DNA from: Rhizophlyctis rosea
Taxonomy: Eukaryota; Chytridiomycota; Chytridiomycetes; Rhizophlyctidales; Rhizophlyctidaceae
NCBI GenBank assembly: GCA_027596075.1
Contig: JADGJC010000183.1
Coordinates: 6,587 to 70,586, forward strand
DNA length: 64,000 nucleotides
Direction of reading: 5' to 3'
Shown: positions 1 through 10,921 of the stretch, piece by piece
Layout: the number at the start of each line of letters is the position of its first letter
How positions within the stretch are numbered: the first letter of the stretch is position 1
Made by a program: the position numbers and the translations under genes
The notes under the pieces: generated by a model
What the model was told of the DNA's origin: nothing
What the model saw: only the letters and a program-made list of their open reading frames with translations
Database searches by the model: none

Positions 1-114
1 TCCTTTGTTGACGTGCATCCCAATCGAGGTTTAAAGTTCCTTGCACTCGGACACATCTTCGGTTTCTCTATTTTGCCTTGCTACCACATAGCAGTCATAT
101 ACGGAAAACTGCCA

Positions 115-1458
115 ATGCTCTCCAAAGTTGAAGTCGCGCTAATTGTCGTAGTCATATTCCTACTTCTTATCGTCCTTCGCCTATGTGTCAGGGTCACGCA
201 GGTATGAAAACTATTGAATTGAGCAGATTCGTTAATTCTGTGGTTTGAACTTTCTTTCCAATCATTACTTTCTTTCTCAATTAGATTGAGCGGGACCATT
301 ACGGGAAATCCGGCACATTCGAGCTGAGAACTCGTTCACAATTCGCAGACCTGCTCTCCGAAGCGTCTGAATTTATCGCAAATGTTCCATCCACCGCGAC
401 AACAACGGGGGGGAGCAAAGCCAAAGAACTACTCAAAGAAAATGTGGAAGGATGCCGGGAAACGACTCATCCGCCGTTGAACTCCAACAAGCAAACTCAA
501 TCGCAACAACCTATTACCACTAATTCAGAGGCACCAACGAATCACATCACGAAACCCCGTCTCCTCCCGGACGAAATCCTCTGGGAAATCTTCCCCCATT
601 ACCTCGTCATCACTTGCTTCACCGGCTGGACCACCCTCCTCCTCCTCAATCACCACTACTCCAAAGCTCTCCTGGCGGATCACACTCTTATCCGTCGCAT
701 CCTCCTACCCATGTGAACAGAAGATGCTGACACCTCCTCGGAGGACTCTGAAACTACCCCCGAAGATGCCAAGTCCCCCTTCGAAGCCCTCGACTCACTC
801 GTCTCATTACACTCCCGCACCCGCGACACACGGCGACGCAGCATAGAATTGTTCATTGATGCGATTTTGTCGGGCATTCGATATGAGAAGAATGATCACC
901 ACCGGCTTTTTGAGAGGTTTGGACGTAACGGCGGGTTGACGTTTGCGTACACCTCTCCGGAAGTGGCGTTGTTTTGTGTTGCGCAGTATTGTGGGTATTG
1001 TAGTAGTCAGGATTTTGGCGAGGAGTTGTTTTTGAGCGAGTTTTTGCGTCATTGGAGGGCGCTTGTTGAGCGCTTGCGGGAGATTCGGCCGTCCGCGTCC
1101 GAGGTATATAAGCGGTATGTAGGATGTCTATTTGATATTTTCCTTTTTGTTCTCGGTCAAAAAGAGAGAAGTCACATCAAATCTGACCCCCATTCTTAAC
1201 TCTGTCGGCCAATCCCACTTCCCCTCCTTCCCGAATCAAACCAAAACTCTAAACCCAATCACAAAAAGCTTCACAAAATCCCTCACTACAATCTTCGGCG
1301 AATGTCCGCCACACGCACACGTAATCTTCACGTGGAGCTTGTTATATGATGTGTATACTGTTGGAGACGGGATGTTTTATGATGAAATTGTGCGGGTGGG
1401 GAAGTACACTGCGGCAGAGGCTGAGGATTGTAAAAGAAGTAGTAGGGAGGGTGGATAG
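115..1458 (+). pseudogene. Membrane-anchored F-box-like protein, first of a tandem pair, in-frame stop
   Basis: Exons 115-201, 285-1114 and 1269-1458 splice in consistent phase (0, then 2) and match the next gene exon for exon. Exon 1 encodes exactly 29 residues with one hydrophobic segment (about residues 6-22), as in the paralogue. Exon 2 carries an F-box-like helix beginning LPDEILWEIF. The reading frame meets TGA at 714-716 (codon 173), yet downstream codons continue in the same frame and resemble the paralogue (LSGIRYEKN against LSSIRYDKN; the last exon shares FDEI/YDEI and GKYT/GGYT). The locus is therefore a recent pseudogene, a sequencing error, or a gene making a truncated 172-residue product. 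The full model would be 368 residues. F-box-like adaptors normally recruit substrates to SCF ubiquitin ligases; that role is inferred only. Confidence 0.6.
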
Positions 1459-2076
1459 GGATATGAGGGTTAGAAGAGGGGGAACGGTGATTTGACGGAA
1501 GAGGGGGCAATCAGTTGTGAGTGGTGGGGAGGATGGATGATTGCAAAAGGGGGGATCCGTCACGGGGGAGGGGTGCAGGAACGTGTTCGGAAACGCAGTC
1601 AACCCGGTTCCAATGACCAAAAATTACATATTTTGATAGCAGTGAGATCCGCAACGCAACGCAGCACAATCGGTCCCACAATGCCGCTGGACGCCGAAAG
1701 GACAGTAAGGATTCTTTAGATCTCAATTTGACCATAAGTTGGTTGAGTTCAATTGGAATTATCATGATGCCACTTAACACGCTAAGTACGCTAAATCAGA
1801 GCATGTTGTATTGTCGAGTATTACAAAATCAATCGAAGGCAATCAACTTGCAAGGCAAGTGACGCATCGTGACTACCCATCTGGCATGCATTACACGCGA
1901 GGGTCTCTTTGGCATGTCCGTCCGTTGTTTACGTACTACTGTACATCCCCTCCATTGTGCCAAACCTCAGTGCGACGGGGCCTTCCCAATCCTGTTTTGC
2001 TTAATCCAAAGCATTTGCGTTCGAGTTTGTGGGAACGTTGATCTGAGAGTTTATTACGGGTTTCACAACTGATGCA
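1459..2076. other. Intergenic, tandem pair spacer
   Basis: The stretch separates two tandem paralogues and should hold the promoter of the second. Short ORFs here lack family resemblance or codon character. No repeat or RNA gene is visible. Confidence 0.5.
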
Positions 2077-3269
2077 ATGCTCGCGAACGTCGATATCGCG
2101 CTGATCGTGGTGGTCGTCCTCCTGGCCATTTCGACCATCCGTATGTGTCATAAGGTCAGGGTGGTACGTATGGAACCATATGCGATGCGCATTGTAGAAA
2201 GTCTTAAACCTGATATGTTCTGGTCTAGATTGAACAAGATTTGGGACTCCCCAGAGAACCCAATATTTTCTGTTTCGCCTGTTCGATCATCTACTCTGCG
2301 ATCTGTTACTCCTGCTCAGCTATCGCGAGTGCAAAACTCCCAAAGTTCCCTGCCTGGACCACATCACCACGCAGCGCCGTCAAAACCAAACAATCCACCC
2401 ATATTGAAGTGTTCAGAAAAAGCAAAAAGTGTATGAAAGATGGTTCCCCCGATTCCCCAACGGACACAACATGCGTGATTGATATCTACCCTCTGCCGGA
2501 TCTTCCTGATGAAGTCCTGTGGGAAATCTTCGCGCATTTCCTTGTTATCACACAATGGGTAGGCTGGATCAACCTCGTCCTTCTCAACAACCCCTTCCAA
2601 ACCGCCCTCCTGACCAAAACCGACCTGATCAACCGCACTTTAATACCCATCCACGGAGGCCTAACACGAACCGTCGAATGGCTAATGACCAAACACACCG
2701 CCATCCGCCCCGGCCGCAAAACATTTGTTGAAACTGTACTCGACAGCGTGCTATCGAGTATTCGATACGACAAAAACCAAGACTTGGATTTACTCAAGGG
2801 GGAAGCTCTCATGTGGCGTTTGTGCAGCACACTCCCTAACGTGCAATTGTACGAATTTGCTCAGAGTGTGTATCAGGGGTATGGGTTTTCATCCTCTGCG
2901 TGGGAGGCAGTCATCGGACATATGAAAGCGGGGCGGAGTTCGCGGCCGAGGGAGTATCAACAGTGAGGACTTGTACTTTCACAAATTCTTTGTAATTTCC
3001 CGTTGTCACGAACAACCAAGACCTCCAACTTAAACTTTTCCATATGGTTGGCGGTTCCCACTACACATAGATTCAAGACCTCCCTCATCACAATTCTTCG
3101 CCGATGCTCAACGCAAGAATGGTTCACTCGTAGAATGCTGAACGATGTGCACTTTGTTCTCAATGACGATGATGTGTTTGACGAGATTGCCCGGATGGGG
3201 GGATACACTTCGAAAGAGATGCGAGAATGCAAGGCTCGCAGGTTTGAGCTTGGTTACGATCGGTGGTGA
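2077..3269 (+). CDS. Membrane-anchored F-box-like protein, intact paralogue
   Basis: Exons 2077-2163, 2229-2962 and 3071-3269 give a 339-residue protein. The introns are 65 and 108 nt and the phases (0, 2) equal those of the upstream paralogue. The ATG at 2077 starts a 29-residue exon with a strongly hydrophobic segment (about residues 6-21) followed by basic residues, which looks like a signal anchor. An F-box-like motif (LPDEVLWEIF) lies near residue 119. The remainder is alpha-helical-looking and matches no domain I recognise. The tandem arrangement with 600 bp between copies indicates local duplication. An F-box with an N-terminal membrane anchor would place an adaptor on a membrane; this is inference. 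Similarity to the broken copy supports both exon boundaries. Confidence 0.7.
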
Positions 3270-3537
3270 TGTTTAGTAAATACAGGTTTTCGCGATTGCA
3301 GTTTTCGATATTGAGAAAGAGTCACAAGATTGTTCTTCTGCAAGAAGTGCGCATCCTGATGAGCATAGCCTCAAATTGGTGTGATGCAAAAAACGGGAAC
3401 TGCGCGTATTTCAATGCAATAATGCAAGTATGCAATGGAATATATTTACAAGCACTCTCTCGTGCTATGTTGTGCAATTTTAAAGCCCTTTGAACTTCTG
3501 CTATCCCCGTTTCAGATCATCAAGAAATGCCCTCCTC

Positions 3538-4139
3538 TCAATCCAACCTCTCCAAAAGCTCCTTCTCCCCCTCAGCCCTCTCCATCTCCGGATCCTTTCC
3601 CTGATTGAAGAACTCCACAACAGGCTTCAAGGTCTCCGCCCTCTGTTGCCCCTGCTCCTGCCTCAATAGCTGCTCTAACTCCTCCTTTGCCCTCTCGCCC
3701 GACGTGCGCGTGTCGCCGACGGCGGCGGAGACTGCTTTTGTGGTTTCGGAAGCGATGCGGGAGGAGGTTTCTTCGGCGGAGGCGAGGGCGGATTGGAGCT
3801 TGTCGGCGGTGGTTTCGAGAGCGGCTTCAGCGCGGCCTTGGATGTCTGAGGCGACGATTTTGGCGCCGAAGGAGGCGGCGTGGAGGGCTTGGTCTGTTGT
3901 TGATGAGGAGGAGGAAGAGGAGTTGTTGGAGGAGGTGTTGTCGGAGGTGGAGGGGGATTGAGTTGATTGCGGGGAAGAAGAGCTGTCGTCGTGCTCGATA
4001 GCCTTTTTGGCATGGGCGGCCTAAGTGAGGGATGGTCAGACATCAATATTTCGAAACAAGGTTGCCCAGCTTTGAAACCACGGAAACTTACCCAGGTGTC
4101 GTTGGGAGACGGGTTAGGGTTTGACGGTTGGGCAGACAT
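3538..4139 (-). CDS. Small Ser/Ala-rich helical protein, unknown function
   Basis: Two exons on the minus strand, 4092-4139 (16 codons, ends at a GTAAGT donor) and 3538-4020 (160 codons plus stop), give a 176-residue protein in phase 0. After a Pro/Asn/Ser-rich start comes a Ser-rich stretch, then an Ala- and Glu-rich helix (about residues 60-175) with repeated A-A-L-E-T-T-A-type spacing, reminiscent of apolipophorin or LEA-like amphipathic helices. The unspliced frame runs on as a Pro/Lys-rich ORF; I prefer the spliced frame because it has plausible helix periodicity and canonical sites. No family recognised. No signal peptide or membrane segment. Confidence 0.6.
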
Positions 4140-4799
4140 GACTGGTTTTTGCTTTGTGAGTTTGGTAAGTGGTGGGGAGCGTGTAGGGAGATTTTGTATA
4201 TGCGCTTTGGAGTAATAGAAATCGAGTATTTGAAAGGGCGATCATTCCCTTGCCCTTCCTTTTATTTATCGTCAGATGATAGCGTGCCAATCATGGTTCA
4301 TTGCTCACTACCTATTTTCAGGGTCCCCCTGTGTGAGTGATGTAATGTTGCTCGCGTCATCGTGTCGGCGGAGCATCGCCACATTGTGCTAAGCCCACTC
4401 CCATGTGTGTCACTGAGATTATGTCAGCAGCCAAAGGGTCCTAGAGACTCCTACCTCCACAGATCTTGATGGTTGTTTACTTCGTTCGAAAATAAACTTT
4501 TGTCATAAGAGGTGCAGAAGATACAGAACTAGCATCCGGCAGTTGAGTATAAGCAGTTGCAAGCGTACTAGCGGAATGGGAACCGGTAGTTCTCAATTGG
4601 GAGGTCGATGTCATTGCCACCGCTGGCACCACTTCTGGATGTTGCGGCCAGTGCATGCCAGTGAGAATTGAATGGCTCGGGTGAGGCATTGGTCAGAGGG
4701 GATAGTTGAACTTATGGGGCTTATATAAATAGCACTTGTCCTCCATCACCGATGGAACTGGTTATGGGTGGTTAAGAATGTATTGTTATGTTGTAAGGT
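4140..4799. other. Intergenic with TATA-like site and a doubtful 70-codon ORF
   Basis: A clean TTATATAAAT lies at 4721-4730. Read on the minus strand it sits about 32 bp before an ATG at 4689 that opens a 70-codon Ser/Thr-rich ORF (4477-4689). The spacing is too tight for a normal leader, so the ORF is doubtful. Nothing else is evident. Confidence 0.3.
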
Positions 4800-5994
4800 T
4801 TACCGTACAAATGTCCCCAAGCTACTGCTAATCCTCGGCAGCATATTCACCCTCGCTCTATCAGCATTTCCCCAAATATCCTGATCACTGAGTTGCCACT
4901 CATCGCCGGATTCCCATTCAACCTCTTCATCCCCCAACTCATCGCCAGACTCCCATTCAACTTCTTCACGATAATCCAGCTTCGGAATTTCAAAATGCTG
5001 CCAAGGACCTCCTCCCTCCATTATCTTGAGGACTTCGCCTCCGGTGTACACTGTGACATCCTTCAACGTGCTACCCGCTGTTCCCAATGTGGCCAACACT
5101 TGCTTGCTAAACTCAACATCCCATCCAACGATATCAAATACAAGCGATTCTAAACTTGCTCCAGCCATGCCCTCTGCAATTGCCAACACCTTGAGGGAAA
5201 GGCAACACTTCGATACCTCCCTTTCCCTCAAGGTTGATGTCTTCGTCCACCGCGCCGAAAAGTTCCAGGTCCATGATGGATGTATCCTGCAGGAGCTGAA
5301 GCAGACGATTGAACATGTCTATATCGGGAGCATATCCGCTATAGAGATTGATTTCGAGCGCAAATCTCTTGAGAATGGATGGGATGGTCGCATCTGTAAT
5401 GAGTTTCAGAGCCATGGAGCCGTTGGCACCGTAAAAGGCCAGGTTGGTAATTTTTGAAAGGTCAAGGCGTAAAAGTGCTTTGTCCATCACGTAGAGCGCG
5501 GGCATGCGGGTTTGCCACTTGAAAGTCAACGTCTTTAAAGCCTTCTGCCTTCCAGGATCTTTGGCGAAGAGCTCATATCCCTTGTCCCAAAGCGCATGGC
5601 TGGAGAATTGATGAACATCGGGACAAGCTCCATGACGCAGTCGAAAGGCAGTCATGCGCCACTGCCCACATACTGAAGTGAAATTACAACATGAGTCAGC
5701 ATATTTGACTTCAGTTATGAAAATTGCATTCCTGTCAACACTACCTTGCGCCAAGTGCAATTCATATGGTCGAGGAACAGGCAGCCATTCGCATGTGGAA
5801 CGCTTGCACGTCGGATGGCAAGCTTGAGGTGCATAAGAATGGTTTGGGCAGGAGATATAATGGACATCGTCGTCAGGTGGTTGTATACGCTGAAAGATAT
5901 CGAATAGAAACAGGTGGAGTACAGTCGCAATGTTCTCAGTTGGGACAGACTCTATGGTGATTGATTGTGTGCAAAAGAAACGTTCCGATGACAT
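4800..5994 (-). pseudogene. Divergent F-box/zinc-knuckle family member, internally deleted
   Basis: Exon 1 is 5745-5994 and exon 2 begins at 5672, with a 72-nt phase-1 intron. The start, the F-box-like segment (LFLFDIFQRIQPPDD), the Cys/His knuckle (CPNHSYAPQACHPTCK) and the VCGQWRMTAFRLRHGAC block match the 6968-8408 gene. After INLEGK the frame breaks: the same frame stops at 5134 (262-residue product), while family-like C-terminal sequence (LAIAEGMAGASLESLVFDI, then TVYTGGE and an acidic tail with a duplicated EEVEWESGDE unit) continues in another frame to 4800. About 130 family residues are missing at the break, which coincides with a perfect inverted repeat. I treat it as a decaying copy, though a shortened protein is possible. 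Confidence 0.6.
5188..5234. repeat. Perfect 15-bp inverted repeat at a deletion junction
   Basis: Arms 5188-5202 and 5220-5234 are exact reverse complements (core CCTTGAGGGAAAGG) around a 17-nt loop. The hairpin lies exactly where the family alignment loses about 130 residues and changes frame. Confidence 0.85.
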
Positions 5995-6967
5995 CGTGAA
6001 GTTCGTGAGATTTTGATGTTGCGATGACCATCAGGAGCTAAGAAAGAAAGACAAAATGTAACTGGAACTACTGGAGGTGCCCAGGACAGCCGTGGCTATG
6101 GACCACAACTGCGACATCTCGTGGAGTTTGACAGGATCTAGCCCGTTTAGCTCAGTTCGCGCGAGGTCCCAACCTTGCTGACATGAGTCTATAATCAACA
6201 TTATCTGCATTCGAAAGGTTGCATTTTCACCAACTCAGGCGCCTCCAAATATGTCGCACTCAACTATTCTGTCACTGACTCACAAAGTTCGCAAGAAGAA
6301 GATGAAGAAGTATGAGGAAGGTGGATATGGTGAGTGACAAATGCTTATGTCAGCAATATCAGGGTCCATTTACATGTGGGCGCCGAGACCAAAATGGGTT
6401 GCCAGTCCAATAACGCGTTGTTAAGAAGCGACGTGTGATTATACCGCACAGTCACATAGTGCCATTGCGCGGAAAGACATTTCTCCCTCCAATTCTTCAA
6501 CTTCTGTGAAGTCTACATGCTCGAACCGTGGACATACTACCCGCCAATCTGTCTCCTTATATTAGGTATTCCCGCCAATCTGTCTACTCGCACGCTGAAA
6601 GCTATTCCTCGTCTGCATCATCCATTCGTGACTTCGGTTTTCTCTCGCAGCTATAACTGCTGCGATAGCGCCATCACTGCAGTCAGACCACCCCAGTAAC
6701 CAAATTCCACATGGACATCCCAACTTTCTCTTCAGTCTGAGAACATTATATTTGGGTGATGGTCAGGTGGTGATGGGTTTGGAAGGATACATTAGTTCGC
6801 GCGTTTTTGTGAACGCTGTCATGACCGTCAAGTCGTAGCTAATTTGGTCGAACATATATTGGATATTGTACGTATGTTGTAAACTCTGACACATAACAAG
6901 AAATCACAGAGAGTCGCCAAACAAACATACACGTTTTGAACTACATATCTTTCTATCTACGAAATTC
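5995..6967. other. Intergenic, promoter region of the 5994 gene
   Basis: This stretch holds the shared upstream element at 6126-6144. Short ORFs such as 6517-6699 show no similarity to neighbours. No repeat recognised. Confidence 0.45.
6126..6144 (-). promoter_or_regulatory. Shared family upstream element
   Basis: Plus-strand GTTTGACAGGATCTAGCCC lies about 132 bp before the minus-strand start at 5994. Near-identical copies precede the other family starts in the same orientation relative to the gene. Confidence 0.5.
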
Positions 6968-8408
6968 CTAAGCTTTCCGATATTGGAACGTGAATTCGAC
7001 CTTCTTCGCGGCCGTCCCATTTATACTGATCACATTCAAGGACACTATGCACTCATGATTACCATGAATGTTTTTAAACTTACTAAACATCCTTTCCCCA
7101 ATCTTTTGTATCAACCAATCCTGATCTTCATGTGGAATAGGTCCTCCAGTATGGATCGTAAATTTCCTCAAGGATCTACCTTTCAGTTGAGATAGCATTT
7201 GGTTGACGGTCTTAGCATCCCATTTCTCCATGCATATCTCAAGAGACCCCAATCTTCCTCTGAGCATAGCACTCGCAATGGAGAGGAGCGTCTGTCTTTC
7301 GGATTGAAGATTAGTCGAGGGCTTTGTGCAAACGCCCAAATGAGTGAGGTTTTTGCGGGTTTGGACTGGAAGTGTGGCGAGGTGTTGATTTGCAAAGGCG
7401 CCAGCGAATGAAAAGGAGCGAAGAGTTGGTTGCGTGAGCGTCGCAAGGGGATATGGGCTTACGGTCGGGGATGCGGGAGGTACCGTGCGGTAGGACCCGA
7501 CCTGGTACAGTTGGAGCTCACATAGCTTTGGTGCCAGTCTCGAAAGATTGGGGAACCGCAAGCAGGACGTGATGGCCAAGCCTTGGAGGTTCGGGAAGGT
7601 CAGATCATTTGGCATGTTGATGGTAGTCGGTCCACCATCTCGTAGGACTTGGACAGCCAGGCCTTTGAGACGCGCCTTTTGGAGAAGCTGCAGAAGAGGC
7701 GGAAGTTGATGGATGCTAACCCATGGCTCCGACACTTCCAGTTTGAATTTGCGGAGGCGAAGTGGGGCATAGACTCTCTTGAAGGCATTGATGAGTATGT
7801 TCAGCAACGTCGAGTCATTGGCACCGTACACGCAAAGCCTGGTTATGTTAGAGAGATTGCGGTGGATGCGGTGGAAAACAGTGAGCATCGCGGTACAACT
7901 GGGTAGTTGGGTCTGCCAGTACAGGTTCAACGTGCGTACTGCGCACTGCCTTCGCGGATCTCGGGAGAAAAGCTCGTATCCCCTTTCCCAAGACGCATGA
8001 GAGGAGAATGCGTGAACATCGAGGCAAGCTCCATGGCGCAAACGGAACGCTGTAGTGCGCCACTGCCCACAGACTGAAGTCCACAAGGTGCGATGAGCAT
8101 TGGCATATCAACATGAGAGAATGGTATTCTCACACATTACCTTGCGCCAAGTGCAGCTCATAAGGGCGAGGGACAGAGAGGTTCGGACAAACAGAACGCT
8201 TGCAAGTTGGATGGCAGCCTTGTGTCTCATATCTATGATGCGGGCAGAGTATGAACTTGACTTCGCCGTCAGCTGGCTGTATATACTCGAAAATATCAAA
8301 TAAGAATATGTGAAGTATGGTGGCAGTGTTAGTAATTTCAAGTGGATCAGTAATGGCATCTGCGGCTGCCGTGCCGGAAAGGGCACACGTGTGAATTTCT
8401 GAAGACAT
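6968..8408 (-). CDS. Divergent F-box/zinc-knuckle protein with LRR-like tail, most complete member
   Basis: Exons 8141-8408 and 6968-8073, with a 67-nt phase-1 intron, give 457 residues. The frame is open up to 8483, but the ATG at 8408 aligns with the MSS start of both relatives and lies 57 bp below a TATAAAAG. Order: F-box-like helix (FLFDIFEYIQPADGE, about residues 29-45), a Cys/His cluster (CPHHRYETQGCHPTCKRSVC, about 50-70), the PYELHLAQG motif just before the intron, VCGQWRTTAFRLRHGAC, then about 350 residues with spaced Leu/Pro blocks (LTFPNLQGLAI, YPLATLTQPTLRSF) suggestive of degenerate leucine-rich repeats. This layout resembles fungal F-box/LRR adaptors, but I recognise no named family. 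Confidence 0.75.
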
Positions 8409-8464
8409 GGGAAAACTTTGCGTGACTTTCAAAAAAGAATTTGAAGACGAAAAGAAACATCGAT

Positions 8465-8472
8465 CTTTTATA
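8465..8472 (-). promoter_or_regulatory. TATA box
   Basis: Minus-strand TATAAAAG, 57 bp before the ATG at 8408 and 67 bp downstream of the shared element. Confidence 0.5.
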
Positions 8473-8538
8473 GACACGGACAAGAAGGTGGTTGTACCCT
8501 GTTTACACCGCAGTCACGCCCTGGAAAGCGCAGCAGGA

Positions 8539-8557
8539 GTTTGACAGGTTCTAGCCC
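8539..8557 (-). promoter_or_regulatory. Shared family upstream element
   Basis: Plus-strand GTTTGACAGGTTCTAGCCC, about 131 bp before the start at 8408. It differs from the 6126 copy at one position. Confidence 0.5.
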
Positions 8558-8956
8558 AGCTAACGATTAGCCAAATTGTATGGAAAGGTTGAAGCCAATT
8601 GCAATGCGGAGTTTCCGAAAACTCGGCTACGCAGTGTTGCCCTTTATCGAACCTCATTTTTCAGCTTCGTTTGCAACTTTTGCATGTTATCTACGCATCC
8701 GACATATGCAAGCAGATACCCGTCGATGAGGGATAATTCAGCAATATTCATTAAGTCATGATTACGTCAGCAAACAAACCTCCAGGTCCTCACATGTTGG
8801 AGTCTTGAGATGAGGTTCGTGTGAAGAGCAAAGAGCACCAAAGTCGCACACTGTGCTAAAGCCATGGGATAGTGGTGCGAACCATTGGTGCGGCATTTGA
8901 TGCGTTCTTGCATTCCTTCTGAGCAAAGCCTTTCCAAGTGGCGTGGGTGAAGGCTG

Positions 8957-8975
8957 CTGCTGGAACCTGTCAAAC
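8957..8975 (+). promoter_or_regulatory. Shared family upstream element, plus orientation
   Basis: CTGCTGGAACCTGTCAAAC, the element in sense orientation for the 9099 gene, ends about 124 bp before its ATG. A TTATATAG (about 8989-8996) follows 14 bp later. The 690-bp gap between 8408 and 9099 thus holds two divergent promoters of the same type. Confidence 0.5.
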
Positions 8976-9098
8976 TTCAAACACAACGTTATATAGGGCA
9001 AGACGTTCATTCCCCACCTCTCAACTCTCACTTGTCAAACCGTTCTTGAGCCATACTATCTCAACCTTTCCGTCAGAGTCCACAGGTAAGATATCATA

Positions 9099-10448
9099 AT
9101 GAGTTCCATTACACCACCGGGTGCTGTCGCAAGCACTTCAGCACCACCACCGTACCACCACATAAACTACTTTCCGGACCATATCATATTTGACGTGTTC
9201 CAGTATATCCAACCACCCGTCCAAAAACTGTACAGAATACCCGCGCGTGCAATGCCCAATCCGAAGCGCTATGAGCCGAAGCCCAGTGACCAAACGGCGT
9301 GTCGTCCGGGTTGCAGATGTGAAGAGTGCAGCTCTCGGCCTTACGAGCTGCATCTGGCACAAGGTGTGACTTCTCATGATTTTGTTTTTGGACATTTGAC
9401 TTGTCAAACTCATTGGACATGTAACTCCCACGCAGTTTGCAGATTGTGGCGGATTACTGCGTTTCGGCTCCGCCGAGGGGCTTGCCTCGATGTTTACGCC
9501 TATCGTCACGGTTGGGAAAGCGGGTATGAGCTGTTCCTACAGGATCCACTGAGAGCGCAAACCGTGCAGACGTTGAATTTCGTTTGGGAGTCGAATCCTC
9601 GACCAGCCATAATCCAAAACCTCCTCGCTCGCATTAACACCTCCAACCTTATTCACCTGGGATTTTTCGGCGGTGGAGCTTATGAGCCAGTTATGTTGGA
9701 CATGATTGCCAATACCTTGAGGAGTTTACCAACCCTACGACTCCAAGAGTTTGGGTTGGAAGGCGTTCACATCACCAAGCGCAACGTTCAGCAACTACGT
9801 GTCTCTCTGACACCTCTGCTAGAAACCCTTCAACGAGCTCCCCTGGTTGATATGAGACTGGTATCAGAACGCGATCCGGGCAACCCCAGCATAGAATTAC
9901 CAACAACTCTGACTTTTGCCGCGCTCAAAAGCTTGCACGTCACTTCTGCCTTGCGTGTCCCAAACTTCGCCCACTTTGCGCCCATCCTTGACAAGATCGT
10001 GATGACCAACACCGAAGATGTGGATTGGCAAGAGCGCACATTGTTCCACTACTTCATGAACAGCATTCCACCACCACCTTCCGTCAATGACTTCCCCTTC
10101 CCGCTGGCGACCCTCACCCAACCCACCCTCCACGCCCTCCATCTTTCTGGGCCCAAAGCGTCATATGAGTTCATCACCATCCCCGCCGCAACCCGCCGCA
10201 ACATCGACTTCCTCCATATCGCTCCCTATCCAAAGTTCATTTATCCGGAAGGCGATGCGTACACACTGCTCAAAGTTGCGGAAGCAATGGCGGAGGCGAA
10301 CTTGCAAACGTTCATTTTCTGGATTCAGTTGTGGGATATGATTATTGTTAGGGAGATTATATGGTTACAGATGGGGACTAGGGCTACTACTTTGAAGGCG
10401 GTGATTGTGTTCTGCGAGCAAAGCGTTGAAGAAGCAGATGTGAAGTGA
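9099..10448 (+). CDS. Divergent F-box/zinc-knuckle protein, plus-strand family member
   Basis: The whole interval is one open frame (449 codons), but family comparison places a 72-nt phase-1 intron at 9364-9435 (GTGTGA donor, CGCAG acceptor). Splicing restores the conserved LAQ-V-C-x-L-W-R junction and gives 425 residues; retention would add 24. The protein has the F-box-like helix (IIFDVFQYIQPPVQ), a changed Cys cluster (CRPGCRCEEC), PYELHLAQG, the ITAFRLRRGACLDVY block and the Leu/Pro-rich tail ending near LLKVAEAMAEANLQTFIF. Divergent from the 8408 gene and sharing its upstream element. Likely function is substrate recognition in an SCF-type ligase, by inference. Confidence 0.75.
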   Translation: MSSITPPGAVASTSAPPPYHHINYFPDHIIFDVFQYIQPPVQKLYRIPARAMPNPKRYEPKPSDQTACRPGCRCEECSSRPYELHLAQGVTSHDFVFGHLTCQTHWTCNSHAVCRLWRITAFRLRRGACLDVYAYRHGWESGYELFLQDPLRAQTVQTLNFVWESNPRPAIIQNLLARINTSNLIHLGFFGGGAYEPVMLDMIANTLRSLPTLRLQEFGLEGVHITKRNVQQLRVSLTPLLETLQRAPLVDMRLVSERDPGNPSIELPTTLTFAALKSLHVTSALRVPNFAHFAPILDKIVMTNTEDVDWQERTLFHYFMNSIPPPPSVNDFPFPLATLTQPTLHALHLSGPKASYEFITIPAATRRNIDFLHIAPYPKFIYPEGDAYTLLKVAEAMAEANLQTFIFWIQLWDMIIVREIIWLQMGTRATTLKAVIVFCEQSVEEADVK

Positions 10449-10921
10449 TTGCAGGGGGAGTTATCTGTGAAAGTGTTGGTGGGCGGAATGGGTTCAGTTT
10501 AGATATCGGCGTGGCGTTAACACTCGGAATCATACATTCAGAAGAAAGTGTCGCTGTTCGGTAGCAGTAGTAGCCGGAAGTCGTACAGCAAGATACATAG
10601 TGTATACATCATCTGCATCAAGCCTTGGATAATCTCATTATACTGTCTTCAGTAAGCCCACATCGTGTTATAATTTCGAATGGAGGTCAACAGAACATGG
10701 CAAAGCAGTATGTGAAGAGTCCGGTCCAGTCACATCCTACACATGGACCAGCACGTCAAGCAGCGGCATAGCTTCTGATGAAATGGTGCAAGGGCGCAGA
10801 ATAGACTCAAAGACAAATACCTTTATACCAATGAATGATAAATCACAGTCTGCCCCTTCATCATCTTCCGAACTCCCATACCTCTCATCATTACTACAGG
10901 ACCAACTCACATTTTCCTGCA
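10449..10921. other. Intergenic
   Basis: Short ORFs only, none resembling neighbouring families. No strong signal seen. Confidence 0.4.

Noticed and set aside
714..716. TGA as a sense codon (code reassignment)
   Set aside because: Many well-supported genes here end at TGA (for example 21609-21611 and 38776-38778).
3675..4139. Pro-rich reading of the small minus-strand gene without splicing
   Set aside because: A GTAAGT donor and TTAG acceptor allow a spliced frame with helical, less biased composition and a proper stop.
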